A DNA stretch of 64,000 bases from Bacillus sp. HSf4 (GTDB lineage: Bacteria > Bacillota > Bacilli > Bacillales > Bacillaceae), in the NCBI RefSeq assembly GCF_029537375.1, contig NZ_CP120679.1:1166001-1230000 (forward strand), in the 5' to 3' direction. Positions 8,085 through 18,099 of this stretch are shown here, one piece after another. A model generated the notes under the pieces. The model was not told the DNA's origin and ran no database searches. It saw only the letters and a list, made by a program, of their open reading frames with translations. The first letter of the stretch is position 1; each line of letters begins with the position of its first letter. Made by a program: the position numbers and the translations under genes.

Positions 8085-8114
8085 ACATAATCTGAAGAAA
8101 AAATTCCCATACTA
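8085..8114 (+). promoter_or_regulatory. Candidate sigma-G-type promoter of pbpF
   Basis: ACATAAT (8085-8091) and CATACTA (8108-8114) are 16 bases apart, resembling forespore sigma-G promoter elements. B. subtilis pbpF is transcribed by sigma G. The -10 match is good and the -35 match is loose. Confidence 0.45.
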
Positions 8115-8140
8115 GCTATAGAAAGGAATGAGGTGAACAG

Positions 8141-10282
8141 ATGAAAAAAAGATTTTTCATTCCAATTATCATAACTGCTGCCATTATCCTATTATCATTA
8201 ATCGGCTATATTACGATCATTTTTCTGGGGGATTACGTCATTGATGAAAAGAAGCTGATTTTCCATGCTTCTTCTAAAATCGTCGACCAAAATGGTGAAG
8301 AGGTCGCAAGCCTTTATACCGAAAACAGAAGACCGGTTTCCATCGATGAAGTGCCGGATAACGTTCAACATGCGTTCATCGCTGTTGAAGATCAACGCTT
8401 TTATGAGCACCATGGCATCGACTTTAAATCGGTGACGAGGGCCGTCTACAAAGATATATTAGCCGGCGGCAAAGTAGAAGGTGGAAGCACGATCACACAG
8501 CAGCTGGCTAAAAATATTTTTTTAACAAATGACAAAACGTTTTTAAGAAAAACAAAAGAAGTCATCATCGCGATTAATTTAGAACGGGATTACAGCAAGG
8601 ACAAGCTCCTTGAAATGTACTTGAACCAGCTTTATTTCGGACACGGTGTTTACGGGATTCAGGCGGCCGCAAACTATTTTTTCGATAAAGATGTAAAAGA
8701 TTTAACAGCGGCCGAAGGAGCGGTTCTCGCCTCGATTCCCAAGGCGCCGAGCACATATTCACCCATTCTCCACCCGGATAAAAGCAGAGAGAGGCGCAAT
8801 GTCGTCCTCAGCATGATGAATGAGCAGGGGTATCTCAGCTCAAAAGAAACGGTCAGGGCGCAGGGAAGCACGCTGGGCCTTCACGTAAAAGAAAAATCAA
8901 AAACGCCTTGGCTCGACAGCTATATTGACCTTGTCATGAAAGAGGCGGAAGACAAATATTCCATTTCAAGCGAGCAGCTCCTTCAAGGCGGATACACGAT
9001 CACTGTACCGCTTGACACCTCAATCCAAAAAGCAGCCTATACGCTGATGAAAGAGGACGGCTATTTTCCGGGTACAGACAATAAAGCCGAAGGCAGCGCC
9101 GTTTTTATCGACAATAAGACAGGCGGTGTTGTTGCAGCTCTCGGAGGGAGGGATTATCTTCCGAAGGGCTATAACAGAGCGACCGCTCCGCGGCAGCCCG
9201 GCTCGACGTTCAAGCCTCTTGCCGTCTACGGGCCGGCTCTTGAAGAAAAGCTCTATAAACCGTATTCTCTGCTTGAAGATAAACAGCTTTCATATGAAGG
9301 CGGCTACTCCCCGAAAAATTATGACGGAAAGTATGAAGGAAAAGTCTCGATGGTGGATGCTTTGACATACAGTAAAAACGCTCCCGCTGTTTGGACGCTG
9401 AATGAGATCGGTGTTGAAACCGTCAAGCCTTATCTCAGCCGTTTGGGGATGAACCTTCCTGATGACGGCCTCGCGCTGGGGCTGGGCGGGCTTGAAACAG
9501 GCGTATCGCCGCTTGAACTCGCCGGCGCATACAGGACATTTGCCAATTCAGGAAAATATGATGAGCCGTTCTTTATTAAAAAAATTACGGATGAGACCGG
9601 GAATGTGCTGTACCGCCATCAAGAAAAACCGGAAAAGGTTTTTAGCAAACAGACGGCCTGGAACATGACGCGCATGCTTCAAGAGGTTGTCAAAAGCGGA
9701 ACCGGGAAAGCCGGCGAATTTTCTGGAGAGGTGGCCGGGAAAACGGGTTCCACTACGTTTACCGGTAAAGAAGGCGGTACAAAAGACGCCTGGTTTGCCG
9801 GCTATACCCCCGAAGTGACAGGGGCTGTCTGGATGGGCTATGACAGGACGGATAAAACCCATTATTTAAAAGGCGGAAGCTCTTATCCGACAAGGCTGTT
9901 TAAAGACATATTAAAACGCTCCGGCCAGCAGCCGTCCGCATTTCAAAAACCGGAAGGGATCAAGGATCTGGACCGTCCGATTCATCTTGAAGACCTGGAA
10001 ATCGCGACAGCAGACTACACCTTTTCACCTATGGGACTGATTACGGTGTCACTAAAATGGCATGAACAAGAGGATAAAAGAGCCGAATACCGAATATATG
10101 AAAAGAAAAACGGAAAAGAAACATTGATCGATACCGTAAAAGGAACGGGAAGCTATGACATCCCGTATGCCAATGTTTTTTCCGGTGCTTCATACAAAAT
10201 TGTTCCATACAATCCGCAAACGAAAACAGAGGGGGAAGGGACCGATTTTATCGAACCGAATATATTTCCTTCGGGTCATTAG
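8141..10282 (+). CDS. pbpF: Penicillin-binding protein 1F (class A PBP)
   Basis: A 713-residue bifunctional peptidoglycan synthase (B. subtilis PbpF is about 714). An N-terminal membrane anchor (residues 5-30) is followed by a GT51 glycosyltransferase domain with VEDQRFYEHHGID (E83-D84) and GGSTITQQLAKN. The transpeptidase domain has S355-T-F-K, S411-K-N and K534-T-G-S. It polymerises glycan strands from lipid II and cross-links them outside the membrane. In B. subtilis it acts in the forespore, consistent with the possible sigma-G promoter upstream. It stands alone between hmoB and hemE. Confidence 0.93.
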   Translation: MKKRFFIPIIITAAIILLSLIGYITIIFLGDYVIDEKKLIFHASSKIVDQNGEEVASLYTENRRPVSIDEVPDNVQHAFIAVEDQRFYEHHGIDFKSVTRAVYKDILAGGKVEGGSTITQQLAKNIFLTNDKTFLRKTKEVIIAINLERDYSKDKLLEMYLNQLYFGHGVYGIQAAANYFFDKDVKDLTAAEGAVLASIPKAPSTYSPILHPDKSRERRNVVLSMMNEQGYLSSKETVRAQGSTLGLHVKEKSKTPWLDSYIDLVMKEAEDKYSISSEQLLQGGYTITVPLDTSIQKAAYTLMKEDGYFPGTDNKAEGSAVFIDNKTGGVVAALGGRDYLPKGYNRATAPRQPGSTFKPLAVYGPALEEKLYKPYSLLEDKQLSYEGGYSPKNYDGKYEGKVSMVDALTYSKNAPAVWTLNEIGVETVKPYLSRLGMNLPDDGLALGLGGLETGVSPLELAGAYRTFANSGKYDEPFFIKKITDETGNVLYRHQEKPEKVFSKQTAWNMTRMLQEVVKSGTGKAGEFSGEVAGKTGSTTFTGKEGGTKDAWFAGYTPEVTGAVWMGYDRTDKTHYLKGGSSYPTRLFKDILKRSGQQPSAFQKPEGIKDLDRPIHLEDLEIATADYTFSPMGLITVSLKWHEQEDKRAEYRIYEKKNGKETLIDTVKGTGSYDIPYANVFSGASYKIVPYNPQTKTEGEGTDFIEPNIFPSGH

Positions 10283-10325
10283 GAACACGAAATTCATCAA
10301 TTTTTTGAACAATAAGTCTCATGAG

Positions 10326-10352
10326 TATACCGTTCAGCAAAAAAACGGTATA
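10326..10352. repeat. Inverted repeat upstream of hemE
   Basis: TATACCGTT (10326-10334) and AACGGTATA (10344-10352) form a perfect 9-bp inverted repeat about 55 bases before the hemE start. No T run follows on the + strand, so it looks more like an operator or leader hairpin than a pbpF terminator. Its function is unknown. Confidence 0.4.
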
Positions 10353-10407
10353 TTTGAAGGAGTAATTTTGCGAACGTATGGTTGCAGCTTGAAAGGTGGA
10401 AATCAGT

Positions 10408-11469
10408 GTGAAAAACGACAATGCTTTTAATGACGCGTTTTTAAAAGCGTGCCGCGGAGAAAAAACCGCCCATGTGCCCGTTTGGTACATGAGGCAGGCC
10501 GGCAGATCGCAGCCGGAATACCGGGCGTTAAAAGAAAAATACGGACTGTTTGACATTACGCATCAGCCTGAGCTGTGCGCTTATGTGACAAGGCTTCCTG
10601 TCGAACAGTACGGGGTGGATGCGGCGATTCTTTATAAGGACATCATGACACCGCTTCCAGGAATTGGCGTAGACGTTGAGATTAAAAACGGAATCGGCCC
10701 TGTGATCGATCAGCCGATCACTTCGCTTGCCGATGTTGAAAAACTCGGCGAGCTTGAGCCGGATGAACATATTCCCTATATTCTCGAGACGATCAGACTG
10801 CTGACTAAGGAGCAGCTGAACGTCCCGCTGATCGGTTTTACAGGTGCGCCGTTTACATTGGCAAGCTATATGATCGAAGGCGGTCCATCTAAAAACTACA
10901 ATAAAACAAAAGCGTTTATGTACAGTCAGCCTGAGGCGTGGTTTAAATTGATGAAAAAACTGGGCGAAATGGCGGCCGTTTATGTGAAGGCGCAAATCCG
11001 CGCCGGCGCAAAAGCGATTCAGGTGTTTGATTCATGGGTCGGAGCGTTGAATGCGGCTGACTACCGCCGCTACATCAAACCGACGATGGATGTGTTGTTT
11101 AAAGAGCTTAAACAAGAAGGTGTGCCATTGATCATGTTCGGTGTTGGCGCAAGCCACCTTGCCCGCGACTGGCATGACCTTTCCCTCGACGTCGTCGGCC
11201 TGGACTGGCGGATGAGCATTCAGGAAGCAAGGGACAAAGGGCTGACCAAAACCCTCCAGGGAAATCTCGATCCGTCGATTCTGCTTGCGCCGTGGGATGT
11301 CATCGAGGCGAGAACAAAGGAAATTCTCGATCAGGGCCTGCTGACAGATCGGTTTATTTTCAACCTCGGCCACGGTATCTTCCCTGAGGTGAGCCCTGAG
11401 ACGCTGAAAAAGTTAACGGCATTTGTTCATGAGTATTCCGCCTCCAAAAAATCGAGCCTGATTTCATGA
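10408..11469 (+). CDS. hemE: Uroporphyrinogen decarboxylase
   Basis: 353 residues, the length of B. subtilis HemE. It contains the UROD signatures [16 protein letters not shown] and [17 protein letters not shown]. It removes four carboxyl groups from uroporphyrinogen III to give coproporphyrinogen III in the cytoplasm. The GTG at 10408 lies 8 bases after AGGTGG (10394-10399); the upstream GTG at 10396 overlaps that site. It is first in hemE-hemH-hemY, the Gram-positive coproporphyrin-dependent heme branch. The gap to hemH is 73 bases. Confidence 0.95.
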   Translation: MKNDNAFNDAFLKACRGEKTAHVPVWYMRQAGRSQPEYRALKEKYGLFDITHQPELCAYVTRLPVEQYGVDAAILYKDIMTPLPGIGVDVEIKNGIGPVIDQPITSLADVEKLGELEPDEHIPYILETIRLLTKEQLNVPLIGFTGAPFTLASYMIEGGPSKNYNKTKAFMYSQPEAWFKLMKKLGEMAAVYVKAQIRAGAKAIQVFDSWVGALNAADYRRYIKPTMDVLFKELKQEGVPLIMFGVGASHLARDWHDLSLDVVGLDWRMSIQEARDKGLTKTLQGNLDPSILLAPWDVIEARTKEILDQGLLTDRFIFNLGHGIFPEVSPETLKKLTAFVHEYSASKKSSLIS

Positions 11470-11542
11470 GCATTTCAGTTGGTCTTTACGACCTGAACTG
11501 TCAAAATACGAATAGATAAAGATCTGTAAAGAGGTGTTCATG

Positions 11543-12481
11543 TTGGGTAAAAAGAAAATGGGGCTTCTCGTCATGGCATACGGAACGCCATACAAGGAAG
11601 AAGACATTGAACGTTATTACACGCATATCAGGAGAGGCAGAAAACCTGAGCCGGACATGCTTCAGGACTTGAAAGACCGCTATCAGGCGATCGGCGGCAT
11701 TTCCCCGCTGGCGAAGATTACCGGCGAGCAGACAAGTCAGCTTGAAAAGCGCTTAAACGAGATGCAGGATGATGTGACCTTTAAAGCGTATATCGGTCTT
11801 AAGCATATTGAGCCGTTTATTGAAGACGCCGTTCAGGACATGCATAAAGACGGCATAACAGAAGCGGTCAGCATCGTCCTGGCGCCCCACTTTTCCACAT
11901 TCAGCGTCCAGTCATACAACAAGCGGGCAAAGGAGGAAGCGGATAAGCTGGGCATCAAGATCACATCGATTAACAGCTGGTATGATGAGCCGAAATTTAT
12001 CAGCTACTGGGCGGATCAAATCAAAAAAACGTACGCGCAAATGCCGCCTCTAGAAAGGGATAACGCTGTCCTGATCGTATCGGCCCACAGCCTGCCCGAA
12101 AAAATCGTTGATTTAGGAGATCCATATCCGGATCAGCTCAAAGAATCAGCCCGCCTTATCGCTGAACAAGCGGGTGTGGCGGATTATGCGGTCGGCTGGC
12201 AAAGCGAAGGCAACACTCCTGATCCTTGGCTTGGACCTGATGTGCAGGATTTGACGCGGGACTTATCAGAGCAAAAAGGCTACAGCGCTTTTGTCTACGC
12301 GCCTGTCGGTTTTGTGGCCGACCATTTGGAAGTCCTGTACGATAACGACTATGAATGCAAAGTTGTCACAGATGATGTCGGAGCCAGCTACTACAGGCCG
12401 GAAATGCCTAATGCAAAACCGCAATTTATCGACGCATTAGCAGATGTTGTGCTGAAAGAATTGGACAAAGAAGAACAGTAA
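11543..12481 (+). CDS. hemH: Coproporphyrin ferrochelatase (HemH/CpfC)
   Basis: 312 residues, very close to B. subtilis Hem[35 protein letters not shown] in shortened sense, [15 protein letters not shown] and [16 protein letters not shown]. The conserved His (in VSAHSLPEK) and Glu (in [14 protein letters not shown]) of the metal site are present. In this clade the enzyme inserts Fe2+ into coproporphyrin III. The TTG at 11543 aligns with the B. subtilis start (M-x-x-K-K-M-G) and is 6 bases after GAGGTG; the ATG at 11540 is only 3 bases after it. Confidence 0.95.
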   Translation: MGKKKMGLLVMAYGTPYKEEDIERYYTHIRRGRKPEPDMLQDLKDRYQAIGGISPLAKITGEQTSQLEKRLNEMQDDVTFKAYIGLKHIEPFIEDAVQDMHKDGITEAVSIVLAPHFSTFSVQSYNKRAKEEADKLGIKITSINSWYDEPKFISYWADQIKKTYAQMPPLERDNAVLIVSAHSLPEKIVDLGDPYPDQLKESARLIAEQAGVADYAVGWQSEGNTPDPWLGPDVQDLTRDLSEQKGYSAFVYAPVGFVADHLEVLYDNDYECKVVTDDVGASYYRPEMPNAKPQFIDALADVVLKELDKEEQ

Positions 12482-12496
12482 AGAAGGCGATTTTAT

Positions 12497-13918
12497 ATGA
12501 GTGGAGAACGCAGGAAGATTGTCATTATCGGCGGCGGTATTACCGGGTTGGCCGCCGCCTTCTACTTGGAAAAGGAAATCAAAACGAACGGCCTTCCGGC
12601 TGAAGTGACGCTTGTTGAGGCGAGTCCGAGATTAGGCGGAAAGATTCAGACCGTCCACAAAGACGGATATGTAATTGAGAGGGGCCCGGATTCATTTTTG
12701 GAACGAAAACAGAGCGCTCCGCAGCTTGTCAAAGATCTCGGACTCGAGCATTTGCTTGTCAACAATGCGACAGGCCAGTCTTATGTTCTCGTCAATGAGA
12801 CGCTCTATCCGATCCCGGAGGGGGCTGTAATGGGTGTGCCGACGAAAATCGGGCCTTTTTTGACAACCGGCCTGTTTTCTTTTCAGGGAAAGCTGAGGGC
12901 GGGGATGGATTTGCTTCTTCCCGCAAGCAAGCCTCAGGAAGACCAGTCGCTCGGTGAGTTTTTCAGAAGACGCGTCGGCGGGGAAGTGGTTGAAAACCTG
13001 ATTGAGCCGCTGCTCTCAGGCATTTATGCCGGAGATATCGACCGCCTCAGCCTGATGTCAACCTTCCCGCAGTTCTACCAGACCGAGCAGAAATACAGAA
13101 GCTTGATCGTCGGTATGAAAAAGTCGCGCGGCCGTCAAGGCAGCCAAAAGCCGGCGGGCAAAAAGAAAGGCCAGTTTCAAACCTTGAAAACCGGACTGCA
13201 GACCATTGTAGAAGAACTGGAAAAACAGCTTGAACGGACAAAGATTTACAAAGGCACAAAAGTAGTCAAGATCAAGCACGCCGCAGGCGGATACAGCTTG
13301 AAGCTTGACAACGGAACCGTGCTCGACGCCGATGCAGCCGTGGTCACCGCTCCGCATAAAGCCGTTTCGCAAATGTTTCAAGATGAAGATTGGCTGAAAG
13401 GTCTGCAGAAAATGGTTTCGACATCTGTCGCCAATGTGGCGCTGGGCTTTCCAGAGGAAGCTGTCCAGATGGAGCATCAAGGCACAGGCTTCGTCATTTC
13501 AAGAAACAGTGACTTCTCTATCACCGCCTGCACATGGACAAACAAAAAATGGCCGAGCACCACGCCGGAAGGCAAAGTTCTGTTAAGGGCTTACGTCGGC
13601 AAAGCCGGTGATGAGTCGGTTGTCGAGCAGTCGGACAAAGAAATGGTCAAGATCGTGCTCGACGATCTGAAACGGATCATGAACATCGAAGGCGAGCCGG
13701 AAATGAGCTGTATCACAAGATGGAATGAAGCCATGCCGCAGTATCATGTCGGCCATCAAAAAAGAATAAAAGAAATACGGGAAGGGCTTCAAACCTCGTA
13801 TCCCGGAATTTTTGTGACAGGCGCTTCTTTTGAAGGTGTCGGAATTCCGGATTGCATCGATCAAGGCAAACAAGCCGTCAAAGATGTTCTTTCCCACCTG
13901 TTTGAAAAAGCAGAATAA
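12497..13918 (+). CDS. hemY: Coproporphyrinogen III oxidase (HemY/CgoX)
   Basis: 473 residues with an N-terminal FAD-binding GGGITGLAAAFYLE motif and the protoporphyrinogen-oxidase-type fold, close to B. subtilis HemY (about 470). It oxidises coproporphyrinogen III to coproporphyrin III, the substrate of HemH, in the Gram-positive branch. A lysine-rich insert at about 205-230 (KSRGRQGSQKPAGKKKGQF) matches the basic loop of this family. It starts 15 bases after hemH, and the operon ends at a strong terminator. Confidence 0.94.
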   Translation: MSGERRKIVIIGGGITGLAAAFYLEKEIKTNGLPAEVTLVEASPRLGGKIQTVHKDGYVIERGPDSFLERKQSAPQLVKDLGLEHLLVNNATGQSYVLVNETLYPIPEGAVMGVPTKIGPFLTTGLFSFQGKLRAGMDLLLPASKPQEDQSLGEFFRRRVGGEVVENLIEPLLSGIYAGDIDRLSLMSTFPQFYQTEQKYRSLIVGMKKSRGRQGSQKPAGKKKGQFQTLKTGLQTIVEELEKQLERTKIYKGTKVVKIKHAAGGYSLKLDNGTVLDADAAVVTAPHKAVSQMFQDEDWLKGLQKMVSTSVANVALGFPEEAVQMEHQGTGFVISRNSDFSITACTWTNKKWPSTTPEGKVLLRAYVGKAGDESVVEQSDKEMVKIVLDDLKRIMNIEGEPEMSCITRWNEAMPQYHVGHQKRIKEIREGLQTSYPGIFVTGASFEGVGIPDCIDQGKQAVKDVLSHLFEKAE

Positions 13919-13924
13919 GAGCAA

Positions 13925-13957
13925 AGCTGACCGACCGAAATCGGCGGCTTTTTTTTT
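13925..13957 (+). terminator. Terminator of the hemEHY operon
   Basis: A hairpin with arms AGCTGACCGA and TCGGCGGCT is followed by nine T residues. Confidence 0.85.
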
Positions 13958-14101
13958 GCCCTTTTCATGATCACATAATCAAAGGCTGGATATGGAAAAA
14001 CTAACATTTAAATCATTTGCATTTCGCTTGCGGATGTGGTAAATTACTCTCTGTACTTATTGACCAAAATGTTCAAATAGTCATTTTTGGGGTGAGAAAG
14101 C

Positions 14102-14674
14102 ATGAGCAAAGACCGGAAAATACTGATTATTGAAGCGGCGACAAAATCATTCACACAATTTGGATACAAAGCGACGACAATGGATTTAGTGGCAAAGCTT
14201 GCAAATGTCGGGAAGGGCACCATCTATACCTTTTTCAAAAATAAGGAGGAACTGTTCGGCGAAATTTTTTCATCGCTGCTGATTGAAATGAAGCAAACGG
14301 CAGATCAAGCGATCGACCCTGAACTGCCGTTTCATGAAAATGCTCATCGCGCGATGATGGCCATTTTGGAGTACAGAAAGAAACATCAGCTGACGATTAA
14401 AATCTTTCAGGAGGCAACGGAGCTGGGCACCCCCGCCGCCCGGGAAGTGACTGAAAAGCTGGAGCGGATGGTGATCAACTACATTAAGAAAAAAATAAAA
14501 GAAGCGGTTAAAAATGACGATATAAGACCGTGTGATCCCGAACTGAACGCATTTGTCATTTTTAAGCTTTACATTGCGCTTATCTTTGATTGGGAAAGAC
14601 ACCATGAACCGCTGAAGAAAGAAGAAATTGCAGAAATGCTGAAAATGTATATTTTAAAAGGATTGTCAAACTAG
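14102..14674 (+). CDS. yhgD: TetR family transcriptional regulator YhgD
   Basis: 190 residues. The N-terminal 60 form a TetR helix-turn-helix (ILIIEAATKSFTQFGYKATT, VGKGTIYTFFKNKEELF). The rest is an all-helical ligand-binding domain. It lies 71 bases before yhgE and probably controls it, as the same pair occurs in B. subtilis. The ligand is unknown. A T-rich stretch after the stop (14660-14693) could partly terminate between the two genes. Confidence 0.9.
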   Translation: MSKDRKILIIEAATKSFTQFGYKATTMDLVAKLANVGKGTIYTFFKNKEELFGEIFSSLLIEMKQTADQAIDPELPFHENAHRAMMAILEYRKKHQLTIKIFQEATELGTPAAREVTEKLERMVINYIKKKIKEAVKNDDIRPCDPELNAFVIFKLYIALIFDWERHHEPLKKEEIAEMLKMYILKGLSN

Positions 14675-14745
14675 ATAATCCTTCCTTTTTTTAGGTGTGC
14701 GGCCAAATCGATAGATCCGGCCGTTGATTAGGAGGCGTATCAACC

Positions 14746-16908
14746 ATGAATGTTTTAAAAAACCAGTGGAGAGAACTGATCACAAATAAAAAACTGCTCA
14801 TCTCTGTCATCGGGGTTCTCTTTATTCCGCTGATCTACAGCAGCGTTTTTTTGGCGGCATACTGGGACCCTTACGGACACGTTGATCAGCTGCCTGTAGC
14901 GGTCATCAACTCTGATAAGGGAACAACATATGAAGGAAAAGACCTTCACATCGGCGATGATCTTGTTAAAGAACTGAAAGAAAATGATAAATTTGACTGG
15001 CATTTTACAACGAAAGATGAAGCGCTGCAAGGCCTGCAAAATGAAGAATATTATATGGTTGTGGAAATTCCTGAAAACTTCTCAAAAAACGCCAGCACTG
15101 TGTTGGACAAAAAGCCGAAAAAGCTTGATCTGATTTATCATACAAACGCCGGACGCAACTATGTCGGCGCTCAGATCAGCGACAAGGCGATTGAGCAGCT
15201 GCAGCATTCAGTCGGCTCGGAAATCAGCGAACAGTACGTCAAAGTGATCTTTGATAACTTCGGTAAGATTGCAAAAGGTCTGGGAGAAGCAAGCGCTGGA
15301 GCCGGAAAGCTTGATAAAGGCTTAAAGGATGCAAAAGACGGCAGCGAAAAGATCAAAAAGGGTCTGGAAGAATTGGCGAAAAGCCAGCTGCAGTTTAACA
15401 AAGACGGCATGGAGAAGTTCGGTAAGGCGTTTCATACGCTCAATGAAAAAATCCATGACCTTGATTCTGCCCTCGGACAGTTCCAGGAAAAAAGCGGTCA
15501 GCTGTACAGCGGTGCACAAGAGCTTCAGCAAGGCATGCCGCAGCTGGTGGCAGGCTTAGAGCAGCTCAATGACAAGGCCCAGCAAATCAGCAAATTCGAA
15601 CAATCGATTTCAGATGAGAAGATTGCGCAGCTGGAAAAGGCGCTCACAAACGCCGAGAAGGCGAAAAAAGACATCGGCCAAATGTCAAACGACTTGACAC
15701 AGCTGGAACAAGCATTGAAAAACCAAAAAACTGAAGTCAAACAAATTATTGAATCAAGCAACATGCTGACAAAAGAACAAAAAGCGGCTCTTTCAAAACA
15801 GGTCGATCAGCGGATGGGAGAGGTGAAACTCCCTGAACTGGAACAGCTGAAAGAGCGGATTCCGGATATGAGCAAGCTTCCTGATCTTTCTGTTATGAAA
15901 CAGCAGCTTCAGGAGCTTAAAAAGTTCCCTTCCCAGGCGAACCAGCTTTATACCGGATCGGTAAAGATCCAAAAAGGACTCGACACCTTGACAAACGGGC
16001 TTGGGGCTTATAACGAAAAGTTCGCAGAAGCGAAAAGCGGGTCTTCAAAGATTGCCGAAGGCAGCCAGACATTGACCGGCAAGTTTGGCGAACTGCAAAG
16101 CTCATCCAAGAAGCTGGAGGATGCTTCTTTCAAGCTGTCTGACGCAATGAAGAATTTGGACGATGGGCTTGGCAAGCTGAAAGACGGCAGCGGGGAGCTT
16201 TCCGACAAGCTGTCTGATGCGGCGGATGAGACGGGTGATATCAAAGCCGGGGAAAAGAACTATAATATGTTTTCTGATCCTGTGGATGTCAAAGGCGACA
16301 AGATCGATCCGGTATCAAATTACGGCACAGGATTGACCCCGTACATTTTATCGCTCGGATTATTTGTCGGCGCCCTCATGATCACCGTTGTGTTTGATGT
16401 CAAACAACCTTCAAGCAAGCCCGAATCGGCGTTTGGCTGGTTCATCAGCAAATTCAGCGTGCTTCTTCCAGTTGGTATTCTGCAAGCGGTCATCGCCTGC
16501 ACGATTATTCTTTGGGGAATCGGACTTGAAGTGCAAAGCGTCTGGAGATTTTATTTGTTCAGCATCATTATGAGTATTACCTGTCTTGCGCTCATTCAAT
16601 TTTTGGCGGCGACGATGGGAAATCCCGGCCGGTTCATCGCCGTTATTCTGCTCGTCCTGCAGCTTGGCGGAAGCGGCGGAACATTCCCGATCGCCCTCGT
16701 TCCAAAATTCTTCCAAGTGATTCATGCGGCGCTGCCGATGACTTACAGCATTGCAGGCTACAGAGCGGTGATTTCAAGCGGAGATTACGGTTATATGTGG
16801 GAACAGGCCGCTGTCCTCGGCGGTGTTGCCCTGCTCATGATGGCTTTAACGCTCATCTATTTTAAAGTGCTGCTCAGCAAAGGAAAAATCGAGGAGCAGC
16901 CTGCATAA
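14746..16908 (+). CDS. yhgE: YhgE/Pip-type membrane protein (ABC-2-like permease with coiled-coil ectodomain)
   Basis: 720 residues (B. subtilis YhgE about 775). A membrane segment near 15-37 is followed by VAVINSDKGTTYEGK, the YhgE/Pip N-terminal signature. A long extracellular region (~60-520) holds repeats of the pattern G-x-x-K-L-x-x-G-L and helical coiled coil. Five to six membrane segments follow at ~525-712, of ABC-2 type. Relatives include phage infection protein Pip and the ESX-associated YueB. Transport or surface function is unproven. It is paired with the regulator yhgD. Confidence 0.88.
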   Translation: MNVLKNQWRELITNKKLLISVIGVLFIPLIYSSVFLAAYWDPYGHVDQLPVAVINSDKGTTYEGKDLHIGDDLVKELKENDKFDWHFTTKDEALQGLQNEEYYMVVEIPENFSKNASTVLDKKPKKLDLIYHTNAGRNYVGAQISDKAIEQLQHSVGSEISEQYVKVIFDNFGKIAKGLGEASAGAGKLDKGLKDAKDGSEKIKKGLEELAKSQLQFNKDGMEKFGKAFHTLNEKIHDLDSALGQFQEKSGQLYSGAQELQQGMPQLVAGLEQLNDKAQQISKFEQSISDEKIAQLEKALTNAEKAKKDIGQMSNDLTQLEQALKNQKTEVKQIIESSNMLTKEQKAALSKQVDQRMGEVKLPELEQLKERIPDMSKLPDLSVMKQQLQELKKFPSQANQLYTGSVKIQKGLDTLTNGLGAYNEKFAEAKSGSSKIAEGSQTLTGKFGELQSSSKKLEDASFKLSDAMKNLDDGLGKLKDGSGELSDKLSDAADETGDIKAGEKNYNMFSDPVDVKGDKIDPVSNYGTGLTPYILSLGLFVGALMITVVFDVKQPSSKPESAFGWFISKFSVLLPVGILQAVIACTIILWGIGLEVQSVWRFYLFSIIMSITCLALIQFLAATMGNPGRFIAVILLVLQLGGSGGTFPIALVPKFFQVIHAALPMTYSIAGYRAVISSGDYGYMWEQAAVLGGVALLMMALTLIYFKVLLSKGKIEEQPA

Positions 16909-16910
16909 GG

Positions 16911-16957
16911 AAAAAACACCTTTTTAGCCCTTTATAGGTCTAAAAAGGTGTTTTTTT
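16911..16957. terminator. Bidirectional terminator between yhgE and fabHB
   Basis: AAAAAACACCTTTTTAG and CTAAAAAGGTGTTTTTT form a long stem between the convergent genes, with T runs usable from both sides. Confidence 0.9.
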
Positions 16958-16999
16958 TATGCCGGAAACTGTTCAGCTGCCAATCCTCTTTCTCCTGTT

Positions 17000-17995
17000 T
17001 TAGGAAACAGGCACACCCCATTTCACAAGCAGTCCGGTATATGTAAAGCCTCCGCCAAAGCCGAAAAGGAGCAGTGTGTCTCCAGTTTTGAGTTTTCCGT
17101 TTTTCACGGCTTCATCAAGTGCAAGGACAATCGAAGCGGAAGACGTATTGCCAAACCATTCAACACTTGTCAGCGCTTTTTCAATCGGGATTCCCGATTT
17201 TTCGCAGATCGATTCGATCATCCGCAAATTTGCGCTGTGCGGTACGAACCAATCGATGTTTTCAAGAGACATTTCCGCTTGTTCGAGCAGTGCATGAATG
17301 CCCTCTGGTACGGTGCGGACAGCCCATTTGTATACTTCACGCCCGTTTTGAACCATTTTCCCTTCTCCTGCAAGCGGATCTCCTTTTAGATCACTTCTCA
17401 AGCCGGTCCTGTACAAGTGCCGGGCGCCGTCGCCTTTCGTGCCTTGGACAAATGTGATGAAGTCTGCAGCTGTTTCATCATGCTCGACAAGCAGTGCGCC
17501 GGCCCCGTCCCCAAACAATACGCATGATGAGCGGTCTGTATAATCGGTCACTTTTGATAATGTCTCACCGGCAACCACAAGGACTTTCCGGTGCAATCCC
17601 GAAGTGATGAGCCCGTTGGCCATGTGCAGGCCGTATGTTAACCCGGCACATGTTGCATTGACATCGACCGCACCGGTATCCGACCATCCGAAATGCTCCT
17701 GAATTTGGCAGGCTGTGCTCGGAAACGCGTAGTCGGCCGTTGTTGTGGAGACGATGATCATATCGACATCATCAAGTGTGCCGTGATATCTGTTTTGTAA
17801 ATTTTCTATCGCCTGAATGCAAAGGTCTGATGTGAATTCCTGTTCGTCAGCCAGCCGTCTTTCTTTCATGCCCGTCCGCTGTGTGATCCATTCATCAGAA
17901 GTGTCAACGATTTTTTCCAAGTCCTCGTTTGTCAGCCGCTTTTTGGGAACATAGCTCCCAATGGCCGAGATTCGCGCTTTTGATAAAGTTTTCAT
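17000..17995 (-). CDS. fabHB: Beta-ketoacyl-ACP synthase III (second isoform)
   Basis: 331 residues, a FabH that condenses acyl-CoA primers with malonyl-ACP to start fatty-acid synthesis. The triad is visible: Cys116 in NATCAGLTYG, His in VPHSANLRMI and Asn in WFGNTSSASIVLALD. It matches B. subtilis FabHB (YhfB), which prefers branched primers. It is monocistronic. A near-perfect FapR-type box lies 37 bases upstream over the promoter, which suggests repression relieved by malonyl-CoA. Confidence 0.93.
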   Translation of the reverse strand: MKTLSKARISAIGSYVPKKRLTNEDLEKIVDTSDEWITQRTGMKERRLADEQEFTSDLCIQAIENLQNRYHGTLDDVDMIIVSTTTADYAFPSTACQIQEHFGWSDTGAVDVNATCAGLTYGLHMANGLITSGLHRKVLVVAGETLSKVTDYTDRSSCVLFGDGAGALLVEHDETAADFITFVQGTKGDGARHLYRTGLRSDLKGDPLAGEGKMVQNGREVYKWAVRTVPEGIHALLEQAEMSLENIDWFVPHSANLRMIESICEKSGIPIEKALTSVEWFGNTSSASIVLALDEAVKNGKLKTGDTLLLFGFGGGFTYTGLLVKWGVPVS

Positions 17996-18016
17996 GAACT
18001 CACTCTCCTTATTTAT

Positions 18017-18022
18017 ATTATA
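18017..18022 (-). promoter_or_regulatory. fabHB -10 element
   Basis: TATAAT on the minus strand lies 22 bases before the fabHB start. The FapR-like box lies just upstream and would cover the -35 region. Confidence 0.55.
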
Positions 18023-18031
18023 TCATCAAGT

Positions 18032-18050
18032 ATTAGTATCTGGTACTAAT
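18032..18050. promoter_or_regulatory. FapR-type operator between fabHB and yhfE
   Basis: ATTAGTATCTGGTACTAAT is an inverted repeat (ATTAGTA / TACTAAT) matching the FapR operator type. In B. subtilis, FapR binds upstream of fabHB and is released by malonyl-CoA. The site also lies near the -35 region of the divergent yhfE promoter, so it could affect both genes. Confidence 0.85.
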
Positions 18051-18099
18051 TTGTTATTATGAGGTATACTATAGACATCCAAAGATAGGGGGAATGAAG

